This document shows positions 1 through 6,266 of a stretch of 6,266 bases of DNA, in pieces. The notes below the pieces were generated by a model that saw only the letters and a list, made by a program, of their open reading frames with translations, was not told where the DNA came from and searched no databases. The number at the start of each line of letters is the position of its first letter. The first letter of the stretch is position 1. The position numbers were made by a program, and so were the translations under genes. The DNA comes from Bacteroidales bacterium (GTDB lineage Bacteria > Bacteroidota > Bacteroidia > Bacteroidales > Dysgonomonadaceae), in the NCBI GenBank assembly GCA_012841425.1, contig DUUR01000120.1:1-6266 (forward strand), given 5' to 3'.

Positions 1-1
1 A

Positions 2-100
2 ACCGATTATAAAGGCGTAAACGTGGACGGAATTGGACAAGATGGATTCAATTATCCTTCATACAGAATAATTTCTGGCAAACTAACATTGAACTTTTAA
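2..100 (+). CDS. SusC/RagA-like TonB-dependent outer-membrane receptor, C-terminal end only
   Basis: Only the last 32 codons and the TAA stop (98-100) lie in the window; the gene begins upstream. The reading frame is open from base 2 and ends ...YRIISGKLTLNF. This is a typical last beta-strand of a SusC-type porin: alternating hydrophobic residues and a terminal phenylalanine, the signal recognised by the BAM assembly machinery. The preceding Tyr-Pro-Ser-Tyr resembles the YP.xR stretch seen just before the last strand in SusC proteins. The assignment depends heavily on the next gene, a SusD homologue starting on the receptor's stop codon, which is the standard susC-susD order. SusC proteins form the barrel through which TonB drives substrate uptake. 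The substrate cannot be read from this fragment. Confidence 0.85.
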   Translation, partial: TDYKGVNVDGIGQDGFNYPSYRIISGKLTLNF

Positions 101-1650
101 TGAAGAATCAAATGAAAATATATAATTTTTACTTAATATTGCTCCTCGCATTTATATCGTGTGAATCAATTTATTTTGATGATCCTTCAACTCTTACTAA
201 TGATGAGGCTATTGAAAAAATAAAAAGTCTTGGCTACGTTTTAACTACTAGCAGTGTTCAAACAACGTTTATGACAACTACAAGTAATGCAGGTGGGTCT
301 CATTTCAGTCTTTGGGCAGATCAATCTACTAATACTAACGGTAGCCAGTCTTGGTGGGATTTTGCAAATGAACCTCGTATGAGATTAAATAACAACTCAG
401 CATATAGGGGAAATGCGGCTGTAAGAGAACTATACTCTAATTTCTATCAAGCAAATTTAGACGCTTCAAAGGTCTTAGATATGATAGAGAATCAGGATGT
501 GAGAATTTTTGATGAAGCTGGCAATGATAGAACAGAAGACTGTTTGATTGGTGCTTATTATGTTAAAGGTATCTCTCAGGGTTATTTGGGTGTAATTTTT
601 GATAGAGGAATAATTGTTGATGAGGTAAATTTAACTTCACGTGAGTTTCCACATTCATATAAAGATCTTATTGAAAATGGTATCTCTCATCTTGAATATA
701 CATTGCAGTTGATTGAAGACTCACCTAATCTTAACTTTGATTTCCTTTCGGGTGTTACAATTTCACGTGATGATATAAAAAAACTAGTCAACTCTATGGC
801 TGCAAGAATTCTCTCGTCTGTTGCACGTGATAAGCAGGAGGCTGCAGAACTTGGTGATTCTCATTGGAATCGTGTGCTAGCTTATGCAAACAAGGGTTTT
901 AGTGAGGACTTTTTAATCACATCAGTTCCAGGTGGATATTATAATGCGTTGATTACTGCTTTGGAAAGAGCTTCTGGAAGTGCTGGGCATGTACCTGTTG
1001 ATATAAAGATTCCATATCTTGCTGACAAACACCATAGTACTCCTAATTATTATCCTTTGGACAATACAATTATTTTGGAACCAATTGAAACTGACGATAA
1101 AAGATTTTATGACTACTTCACCTATACAACAAATTTTGGTATTCTATTGGAAGCTAGAGGTCGTGGTTTATTTAGCAACTACATGAGAACCAGATGGGTT
1201 TTGCCAGAACGATCGACTTTAAATGTTGCAGGGGCAGTAAATCCATATTTTCTTAAAGAGGAAATAAGATTATTGAAAGCGGAATCAAAATTATGGTTGA
1301 AAGATTATGCAGGTGCAGCAGAACTTTTGAATGCGCCTGATGCATCACGCAAAATAATAGGTGAACTACCAGATATTGTTGCAAACGAAAGCAATTTACG
1401 TGAGGCTCTACATTATGAATATGCAATAGAAATTGATGGTGCAGGTGGCACGTTTGTTCCGTTTACATTTATGAGAAGAAACGATCTCTTGCAAGGTGGT
1501 ACACCTACTCAATTTCCTGTACCTCAGATTCAACTTGAACTTATTGGTATTGAAACTTATACTTTTGGAGGTATAGCCGATGCAGGTGAAAGGGGCATTT
1601 ATGGCGAATTGGCCACAGCTAATAATAATGGCTGGAAGCTTTCGGAATAA
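100..1650 (+). CDS. SusD/RagB-like nutrient-binding outer-membrane lipoprotein
   Basis: This is a complete 516-residue protein, the normal SusD/RagB length. The leader is a short basic start, a hydrophobic run (residues 10-20) and a lipobox ending at Cys21, so the mature protein should be a lipid-anchored outer-membrane lipoprotein. SusD-family landmarks appear in order: the LGVIFDRG stretch near residues 160-170, the helical segment with NSMAARILSS (about 230-240), the TPR-like NPYFLKEEIRLLKAES segment from residue 381, and the C-terminal LREALHYEYAIEIDG (433 on) with TPTQFPVPQ at 468-476, matching the family's usual 'P.P..E' ending. SusD proteins form the hinged lid over the SusC barrel and capture substrate. 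The ATG at 100 overlaps the receptor stop (TAATG), implying translational coupling. Met5 (112) is an alternative start that also leaves a workable signal peptide. The ligand is unknown; the peptidase and amino-acid-type permease downstream favour peptides, as for RagB. Confidence 0.93.
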   Translation: MKNQMKIYNFYLILLLAFISCESIYFDDPSTLTNDEAIEKIKSLGYVLTTSSVQTTFMTTTSNAGGSHFSLWADQSTNTNGSQSWWDFANEPRMRLNNNSAYRGNAAVRELYSNFYQANLDASKVLDMIENQDVRIFDEAGNDRTEDCLIGAYYVKGISQGYLGVIFDRGIIVDEVNLTSREFPHSYKDLIENGISHLEYTLQLIEDSPNLNFDFLSGVTISRDDIKKLVNSMAARILSSVARDKQEAAELGDSHWNRVLAYANKGFSEDFLITSVPGGYYNALITALERASGSAGHVPVDIKIPYLADKHHSTPNYYPLDNTIILEPIETDDKRFYDYFTYTTNFGILLEARGRGLFSNYMRTRWVLPERSTLNVAGAVNPYFLKEEIRLLKAESKLWLKDYAGAAELLNAPDASRKIIGELPDIVANESNLREALHYEYAIEIDGAGGTFVPFTFMRRNDLLQGGTPTQFPVPQIQLELIGIETYTFGGIADAGERGIYGELATANNNGWKLSE

Positions 1651-1683
1651 AATTAAATATTAACTACAATTTTAAAATAGAAA

Positions 1684-2676
1684 ATGATGAAGAAAAATTT
1701 ATTCTTACTGTTAATTGCAATAATTGCAATTTCTTGTACCCAAAAGGAGGAAAAGGATGTATTACTCTCGGGTAATGTAGAAGGTGTGGAAGCAGGAACT
1801 GTGTATTTGCAGAAGTTTCGTAATAAATCGTATTATGTTATAGACTCATCGCAGATTGTTGATGGAGAATTTAGTTTCTCGAAGGATGTTGAGCTGCCTG
1901 AAATATATGGTCTTTCATTAGATACTACAAAGGGTTCTTTTCTTTTGTTTTTGGATGAAAACCCAACTACCGTAGTCCTTGACTCGGCCAACTATTATAG
2001 AAATACTAAGGTTGAGGGTTCGGAGCTTCATAACCTTTTTGTAGAATATAAGAGCAATAGGAATGTTGAAATTGATTCATTTATCAAGCAGCATCCTGCC
2101 TCATTGGTTTCGGCTTATGCTCTTTATCGTGATTATTCATATCGTTTGACTCCTGAGCAAATTAGATCTAATATTGATCTTCTTGACCCATCATTAAGGA
2201 ATACCCCATATGTGGAGACTCTTGAAGAGTTAATTCCTACTCTTGAAGAGGTGGCTGTGGGCAATGAGGCTCCTAATTTTACTGCAACTGATGCTGAAGG
2301 TAATAGTGTGGAGTTTGCGGATCATATCGGTAAAAGCAAATATGTTTTCCTCGATTTTTGGGCTTCGTGGTGCGGACCTTGTAGGAGAGAAAATCCTAAC
2401 ATCGTAAGGGCTTATGAAGAGTATAAGGATAAAGGTTTTGATATTTTTGCTGTATCGCTAGATCACAGCAAAGAGGGTTGGTTAGCAGCTATTGAAAAGG
2501 ATAACCTGACTTGGACAAATGTTACGGACTTAAAACATTGGGATAGTGAACCAGCTAAGCTTTATGGTGTGAGAGCAATTCCTTCTAACTTCCTAATTGA
2601 TGAAAATGGAGTTATTGTTGCTAAAAATCTTAAAGGTGAGGATTTGCATAACACCTTAAACGATTTATTAAACTAA
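1684..2676 (+). CDS. TlpA/ResA-like thiol-disulfide oxidoreductase lipoprotein (DUF4369-like N-terminus)
   Basis: A 330-residue exported lipoprotein. The leader has lysines at 3-4, a hydrophobic core, and a lipobox ending A-I-S-Cys18. Residues about 26-120 are a beta-rich region (LSGNVEGVEAGTVYL..., later VDGEFSFSK) of the DUF4369 type common in Bacteroidota TlpA proteins. A helical linker follows (about 120-190). The thioredoxin fold starts at VGNEAPNFTATD (192 on) and carries the redox motif W-C230-G-P-C233 and the cis-proline in RAIP300. These residues are those needed for thiol-disulfide exchange in the cell envelope; ResA, TlpA and CcmG are well-studied relatives. It starts 33 bases after the SusD stop and is probably co-transcribed. 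ATG 1684 or the adjacent ATG 1687 could be used; the leader is the same. The mature N-terminus, CTQKEEKD, resembles the lysine/acidic surface-export signals of Bacteroidota lipoproteins. The redox partner is unknown. Confidence 0.92.
   Translation: MMKKNLFLLLIAIIAISCTQKEEKDVLLSGNVEGVEAGTVYLQKFRNKSYYVIDSSQIVDGEFSFSKDVELPEIYGLSLDTTKGSFLLFLDENPTTVVLDSANYYRNTKVEGSELHNLFVEYKSNRNVEIDSFIKQHPASLVSAYALYRDYSYRLTPEQIRSNIDLLDPSLRNTPYVETLEELIPTLEEVAVGNEAPNFTATDAEGNSVEFADHIGKSKYVFLDFWASWCGPCRRENPNIVRAYEEYKDKGFDIFAVSLDHSKEGWLAAIEKDNLTWTNVTDLKHWDSEPAKLYGVRAIPSNFLIDENGVIVAKNLKGEDLHNTLNDLLN
1712..1730 (+). repeat. 9-base tandem repeat in the TlpA signal peptide
   Basis: The unit TAATTGCAA occurs twice back to back (1712-1720 and 1721-1729) plus one further base. 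It encodes the I-A-I-I-A-I stretch of the hydrophobic core of the lipoprotein leader. Since the unit is three codons long, gain or loss of a copy would keep frame and only change the length of the hydrophobic segment. It is probably incidental, arising from low-complexity hydrophobic coding. Confidence 0.7.
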
Positions 2677-2773
2677 ACTTAATTTAAACTTCACATTTAC
2701 AAACAGTTAAAACATGTATTTATATGTGTTTAGGGGTGTTGTATGTTTTTGAAATCAAGAATAAACTATTTGT
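2677..2773 (+). promoter_or_regulatory. 97-base intergenic gap, possible internal promoter or processing site
   Basis: This is the only sizeable gap in the window and separates the SusC/SusD/TlpA group from the peptidase/symporter pair. It is very AT-rich. TATGTTTTTG at 2742-2751 resembles, with one extra T, the Bacteroidota -7 element TAnnTTTG, but a clear TTTG -33 element is not present. An imperfect AT-rich inverted repeat lies at 2709-2731 (AAAACAT against ATGTGTTT with one bulged G). It has too few G/C pairs and no following T-run to be called an intrinsic terminator. No small ORF or tRNA is visible. Whether transcription restarts or reads through here cannot be decided from sequence. 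Confidence 0.3.
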
Positions 2774-5269
2774 ATGAAACTTTTTTTATCATTTTTTACA
2801 GCTTCTATATTATTTATTTCGTTGAATATTAAGGCAGAGGGACTGGAATATTATTTCCCAGACAAAATTGGATTTGACTCTGAAATTCCTACTCCTGAAG
2901 AGTTCTTGGGGTATACGATTGGATCTAGGGTAACTGAGCACAGCAGGATTAATGAGTATTTTAAAAAGCTTGCAGAGTTGTCGGAAAGAGCTGAACTAAT
3001 TGAGATAGGTAAAAGTTATGAGAGCAGACCTATTTATGTTTTGGCGGTTTCTTCTAATGAGAACATTAGTAATTTAGATGATTTTAAAACGTTGAGACAG
3101 GACGTAAGAAAGGGGTTAGAGGTGAATAGTCCGTTGATCATCTTCCTTGGAAATGCGGTGCATGGTAACGAAATTTCATCTTCTGAGGCTGCGCTCTTTT
3201 CGGCGTATTATTATACAGCAGCTATAGATGAGAATGTTGTTAAACAACTTAATGAGAGTGTAATTTTTATTGACCCTGTGCGTAATCCTGATGGACAGGA
3301 AAGATTTGCTTCGTGGATAAACTCGAATGTAAGTTTCAACAGGCATAATACATCGCAATACGACAGAGAGCATAGCGAGGGATGGCCAAGAGGGCGTGGT
3401 AATCATTATTGGTTTGACCTGAATAGAGATTGGGTAAATATAGTTCATCCCGAAAGTAGGGCACGTGTGGCATTGTATCAGGATTGGTTGCCACATGTAC
3501 AGGCCGATCATCATGAGATGGGTACTAACACTACATTCTTTTTTGAACCAACAGATCCGGATGGGAATGAAAGTCACCTTGTTCCGAAATCCAACTATGA
3601 GCTCAACCAACGCTTTGCTGACTATTTTGCAAATGCACTTAATGAAATAGGTTCATTTTACTATACAAAAGAGTCGTACGATAATAAAAATCCGAACTTC
3701 GGATCTACATACCCAGACTTTAACGGGGGTGTAGGGATTCTGTTTGAACAGGGTTCTTCGAGGGGGATAGCTCAGGAGTCGGACAATGGTTTAGTTACCC
3801 TTCCCTTTACAATACGCAATCAATTAGTAACGACTATTGCTACAGTTGATGCTGCTCATGGAAATAGGGATGCTCTTTTTGATTTACAACATGAGTTTTT
3901 CACAAAGCCTTCTTCTGGTGTTGATATAAGAAACTCGTATGTTATTGGCGATGCATATGATCGGGATCGTCTTCAAAAATTTATTGATTTGCTTCTTGCG
4001 CACCGACTGGAGGTTTATGAGAATAGCAGTGATTTAGTAATAGATAGTGTTACATATTATAGTGGTAAGTCGTACATTATTCCTGCTGGACAACCTAACA
4101 GCGCGCTTGTGGGAATAATATTTGATGACAAAGTAGATTTTGTTGATGAAAGTAAGTTAGGATATGGTGCGGGTTTTTCAATTGCTTATTCAACAGGACT
4201 TTCTTACGGGACAACAAGCTCAGCTAAACGAGGTAATAGAGTAGAAGCCGTGCCAGAGATAGCAAATAATTCGCTTCAGCAATCGAATTACGCCTATCTG
4301 GTTGATTTTCGTAATTCTGGGAGTCAACAGCTACTTTTAAACCTACTGGAGAAAGACATAAAGGTGAAAACTGGCACTAAGCCTTTCTCAATAAATAGTT
4401 TTGAAGGTGAGAGGGATTTCTCATATGGCAGCCTATTGATTCCTGTGAGCACTCAGGATGTTAGTTCAGATAGTCTGTATGAGACACTTAAAGAGCTATC
4501 ATCTAATAACAGGGTTGAAATAATTCCTGTTAACTCAGGTTTCAATTTTAAAGGGGTTGATTTGGGCAGTAGCGCATTTAAGAATATTGAAAAGCCAAAG
4601 GTATTGATTGTAACGGGAGGAGATATTTCTTCAACCGAAGCTGGTGAAGTGTGGCACTTGTTTGATCAACAGCTTCAATATCCATTAACTAGGGTAAATG
4701 CGGACAATCTGCGGCGTGTACCTCTAAATGAATTTAACCGTATAGTGTTTGTGAGCGGTAGTTACGACTTTATTAGCGAAGCACAGATAGAAGAACTTAA
4801 GAACTGGATAAAAACAGGTGGTACACTTATAACTATTAATAGTGCATCGCGTTGGGCTATTAATAATAAAATTTCTTCAGAAAGCATTGTAATCCAAAAT
4901 GACAGTTCTGGTAGAGGGAGGGCTGGCAGACAACCAACATCTGTTTTTATGAGTAAGATAGATTTGAGCAATCCAATTGCATTTGGACTTACCTCTGAGT
5001 GGTTGCCGGTTATAAAGGAGAGCAATTTTTTAATTTCATCTACACAAAATAGTATAGCGGTATATAGTGATAACCCACTTCTTAATGGTTTTATTGCATC
5101 AGAAAACTTAGAGCAACTTACTCAATCTGCATCAATTGCCTCAAATAGATTGGGCAGAGGAAGTGTCATTCAATTTGTAGACAATCCAGTGTTTAGAGGG
5201 ATATGGCACGGAACTAGTCGCACTTTTACAAATGCTGTGCTTTTTGGGAACTTAATAAATGGAAGATAA
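2774..5269 (+). CDS. Secreted M14-family zinc carboxypeptidase with C-terminal amidotransferase-like domain
   Basis: An 831-residue exported metallopeptidase. The N-terminus is a Sec signal peptide (Lys2, hydrophobic 3-19) with probable cleavage after Lys-Ala21; there is no lipobox cysteine. The M14 domain spans roughly 40-380. It carries GKSYESRP, the first zinc motif H130-G-N-E133, the N171-P-D-G loop, F-D-L-N217-R218-D-W (equivalent to Asn144-Arg145 of carboxypeptidase A, which bind the substrate carboxylate), the second zinc histidine in D245-H-H-E-M-G (probably His247), and the catalytic glutamate in FE325QGSSRG. All catalytic residues are therefore present. Residues about 380-600 are an unrecognised linker domain. 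Residues 609-831, starting KVLIVTGGD, look like a class-I glutamine-amidotransferase/flavodoxin-like fold with no obvious nucleophilic cysteine. The length is usual for this Bacteroidota subfamily. It likely removes C-terminal residues from peptides in the periplasm or outside; its specificity is not readable. Confidence 0.93.
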   Translation: MKLFLSFFTASILFISLNIKAEGLEYYFPDKIGFDSEIPTPEEFLGYTIGSRVTEHSRINEYFKKLAELSERAELIEIGKSYESRPIYVLAVSSNENISNLDDFKTLRQDVRKGLEVNSPLIIFLGNAVHGNEISSSEAALFSAYYYTAAIDENVVKQLNESVIFIDPVRNPDGQERFASWINSNVSFNRHNTSQYDREHSEGWPRGRGNHYWFDLNRDWVNIVHPESRARVALYQDWLPHVQADHHEMGTNTTFFFEPTDPDGNESHLVPKSNYELNQRFADYFANALNEIGSFYYTKESYDNKNPNFGSTYPDFNGGVGILFEQGSSRGIAQESDNGLVTLPFTIRNQLVTTIATVDAAHGNRDALFDLQHEFFTKPSSGVDIRNSYVIGDAYDRDRLQKFIDLLLAHRLEVYENSSDLVIDSVTYYSGKSYIIPAGQPNSALVGIIFDDKVDFVDESKLGYGAGFSIAYSTGLSYGTTSSAKRGNRVEAVPEIANNSLQQSNYAYLVDFRNSGSQQLLLNLLEKDIKVKTGTKPFSINSFEGERDFSYGSLLIPVSTQDVSSDSLYETLKELSSNNRVEIIPVNSGFNFKGVDLGSSAFKNIEKPKVLIVTGGDISSTEAGEVWHLFDQQLQYPLTRVNADNLRRVPLNEFNRIVFVSGSYDFISEAQIEELKNWIKTGGTLITINSASRWAINNKISSESIVIQNDSSGRGRAGRQPTSVFMSKIDLSNPIAFGLTSEWLPVIKESNFLISSTQNSIAVYSDNPLLNGFIASENLEQLTQSASIASNRLGRGSVIQFVDNPVFRGIWHGTSRTFTNAVLFGNLINGR

Positions 5270-5286
5270 AAAGTTTTTGTTAAAAG

Positions 5287-6266
5287 ATGAGTAAATTATT
5301 TACAAACACCAGTGTTCGGCTTATTTTTGCTGTCATTTCGGGACTACTTTTGGGTAGTTTTGCAAGTGAAAGCATTATAGGTATTTTACTACCTATTAAA
5401 CATTTGCTAGGGCAAATTATTTTCTTTTTAATTCCACTTATAGTACTTGGATTTATTGCTCCCGCAATTACTCGTTTAAAGAAGAATGCATCTAAACTAT
5501 TGAGATTGTCACTAGTCATGGCTTACGTTTCATGTGTTGGGAGTGCAACTCTTGCAGCAATAGTAGGATACAAAACTATTCCTCTTATAGATATTTCTTC
5601 GACTGAGAGTACTGTGAGGGCTCTTCCTGAAATGATATTTCGTTTGGATATTCCTCCAATAATGACTGTATTAAGTGCTTTATTTCTTGCTTTTATTATA
5701 GGTGTAGGTGTTCTTATTACAAAATCAAATAAGATAGAAAGTGGATTATATGAATTTCAGAATATAGTTTTTGTTGCAGTAAAAAGGATTTTAATACCTT
5801 TACTCCCATTTTTCATCGCAGTAAATTTTGCAATATTTGCTTATGAAGGAGATTTAATATCTAAAGTCCCACTTTTCCTCTTAATTATTGTAATAACAAT
5901 TATCTGCCATATAATATGGCTTACATTATTATATGTTTTGGCAGGTATATATTCAGGTAAAAACCCATGGCAAGTAATAAAACATTATGGACCTGTGGTT
6001 CTGACAGCACTTGGCTCGCAGTCGTCTGCAGCAAGCTTGGGAGTAGCAATAGAGGTAACTAGGAAAAGTAAGGTACTAGAAGATGAAGTTAGAGATTTTT
6101 CTATTCCTCTTTTTGGAAATATTCATTTCCCAGGCTCAGTTTTAGACATTGTATTCTTAGTTTTAGCAGTATCGTATTTGCAGCATGGCATTATTCCTGA
6201 AATTGATAAAATGCTACTTTTTATTCCATTATTGGCCATATTTGGTGTTGCAGCACCAGGATTACC
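5287..6266 (+). CDS. Dicarboxylate/amino-acid:cation symporter family permease, 3' truncated by window
   Basis: The frame is open from ATG 5287 to the window end (326 codons plus two bases), and the missing part should hold the rest of HP2 and TM8. Hydrophobic segments lie at about 11-29, 40-60, 71-95, 127-146, 164-187 and 194-220. They are followed by re-entrant loop HP1 with the serine-rich ALGSQSSAASLG (241-252), TM7 (about 270-298), and the start of HP2, FGVAAPGL (319-326), matching the GxAGxPG tip of GltPh and GltT. This order identifies the DAACS (glutamate/aspartate/dicarboxylate carrier) family, inner-membrane secondary transporters driven by Na+ or H+. TM7 is unusual: the family's NMDGT sodium-site motif reads H280-F-P-G-S284. 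The start is 17 bases after the peptidase stop, so the two are very likely co-transcribed and may supply and import the same amino acids. The exact substrate (glutamate, aspartate, C4-dicarboxylate or cystine) is not determinable. Confidence 0.9.
   Translation, partial: MSKLFTNTSVRLIFAVISGLLLGSFASESIIGILLPIKHLLGQIIFFLIPLIVLGFIAPAITRLKKNASKLLRLSLVMAYVSCVGSATLAAIVGYKTIPLIDISSTESTVRALPEMIFRLDIPPIMTVLSALFLAFIIGVGVLITKSNKIESGLYEFQNIVFVAVKRILIPLLPFFIAVNFAIFAYEGDLISKVPLFLLIIVITIICHIIWLTLLYVLAGIYSGKNPWQVIKHYGPVVLTALGSQSSAASLGVAIEVTRKSKVLEDEVRDFSIPLFGNIHFPGSVLDIVFLVLAVSYLQHGIIPEIDKMLLFIPLLAIFGVAAPGL

Noticed and set aside
2674..2693. Near-direct repeat of TAAACTT just after the TlpA stop
   Set aside because: It is short and AT-rich, expected by chance in this composition, and has no further copies nearby.
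3176..3610. 144-codon open frame on the - strand inside the peptidase gene
   Set aside because: It lies antisense to the most conserved catalytic part of the M14 domain and shows no recognisable domain; it is a shadow of the real gene.
3465..3650. 61-codon + strand frame inside the peptidase gene
   Set aside because: It is out of frame within the zinc-binding region of the peptidase, with no family resemblance.
4762..5025. 87-codon - strand frame opposite the peptidase C-terminal domain
   Set aside because: It is antisense to a clear coding domain, and its hydrophobic content comes from the complementary codons.
5264..5281. AAAAAGTTTTT at the peptidase stop as a possible terminator
   Set aside because: It is a five-base A/T palindrome with no G/C pairs and no room for a loop, followed at once by the next gene's start; it is not a credible terminator.
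5280..5519. 79-codon - strand frame opposite the symporter start
   Set aside because: The + strand frame has clear DAACS family features across this region; the antisense frame resembles nothing.

Overview
The window reads as part of a Bacteroidota (Bacteroidetes) chromosome. The evidence is a SusC/SusD outer-membrane pair, lipoproteins with short hydrophobic leaders, AT-rich DNA, and starts preceded by A/T-rich sequence rather than a clear Shine-Dalgarno. The genus cannot be fixed from this sequence. A free-living or host-associated member of Bacteroidia or Flavobacteriia would fit equally well.

All five recognisable genes lie on the + strand and are tightly packed. They are: (1) the last 32 codons of a SusC-like TonB-dependent receptor (2-100); (2) a complete SusD/RagB-like lipoprotein (100-1650) whose ATG overlaps the receptor stop by one base; (3) a TlpA/ResA-type thioredoxin-fold lipoprotein with an N-terminal DUF4369-like region and a WCGPC active site (1684-2676); (4) after a 97-base gap, a large secreted M14-family zinc carboxypeptidase with a C-terminal glutamine-amidotransferase-like domain (2774-5269); (5) 17 bases later, a dicarboxylate/amino-acid:cation symporter family permease (5287 onward) that runs off the window end. 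No RNA genes, mobile elements, CRISPR arrays or convincing intrinsic terminators are visible.

Read together, the genes suggest a peptide-acquisition locus rather than a glycan one, since there is no glycoside hydrolase or sulfatase in view. In this model SusC/SusD binds and imports oligopeptides across the outer membrane, as RagAB does in Porphyromonas. The exported M14 enzyme trims peptides, the TlpA-like lipoprotein handles disulfides or thiols, and the permease takes released amino acids or dicarboxylates across the inner membrane. The gene families are read directly from sequence; the pathway is inference. The most unusual details are the symporter's replacement of the NMDGT sodium-site motif by HFPGS, a lysine/acidic stretch just after the TlpA lipid cysteine that resembles a surface-export signal, and the peptidase's amidotransferase-like tail.
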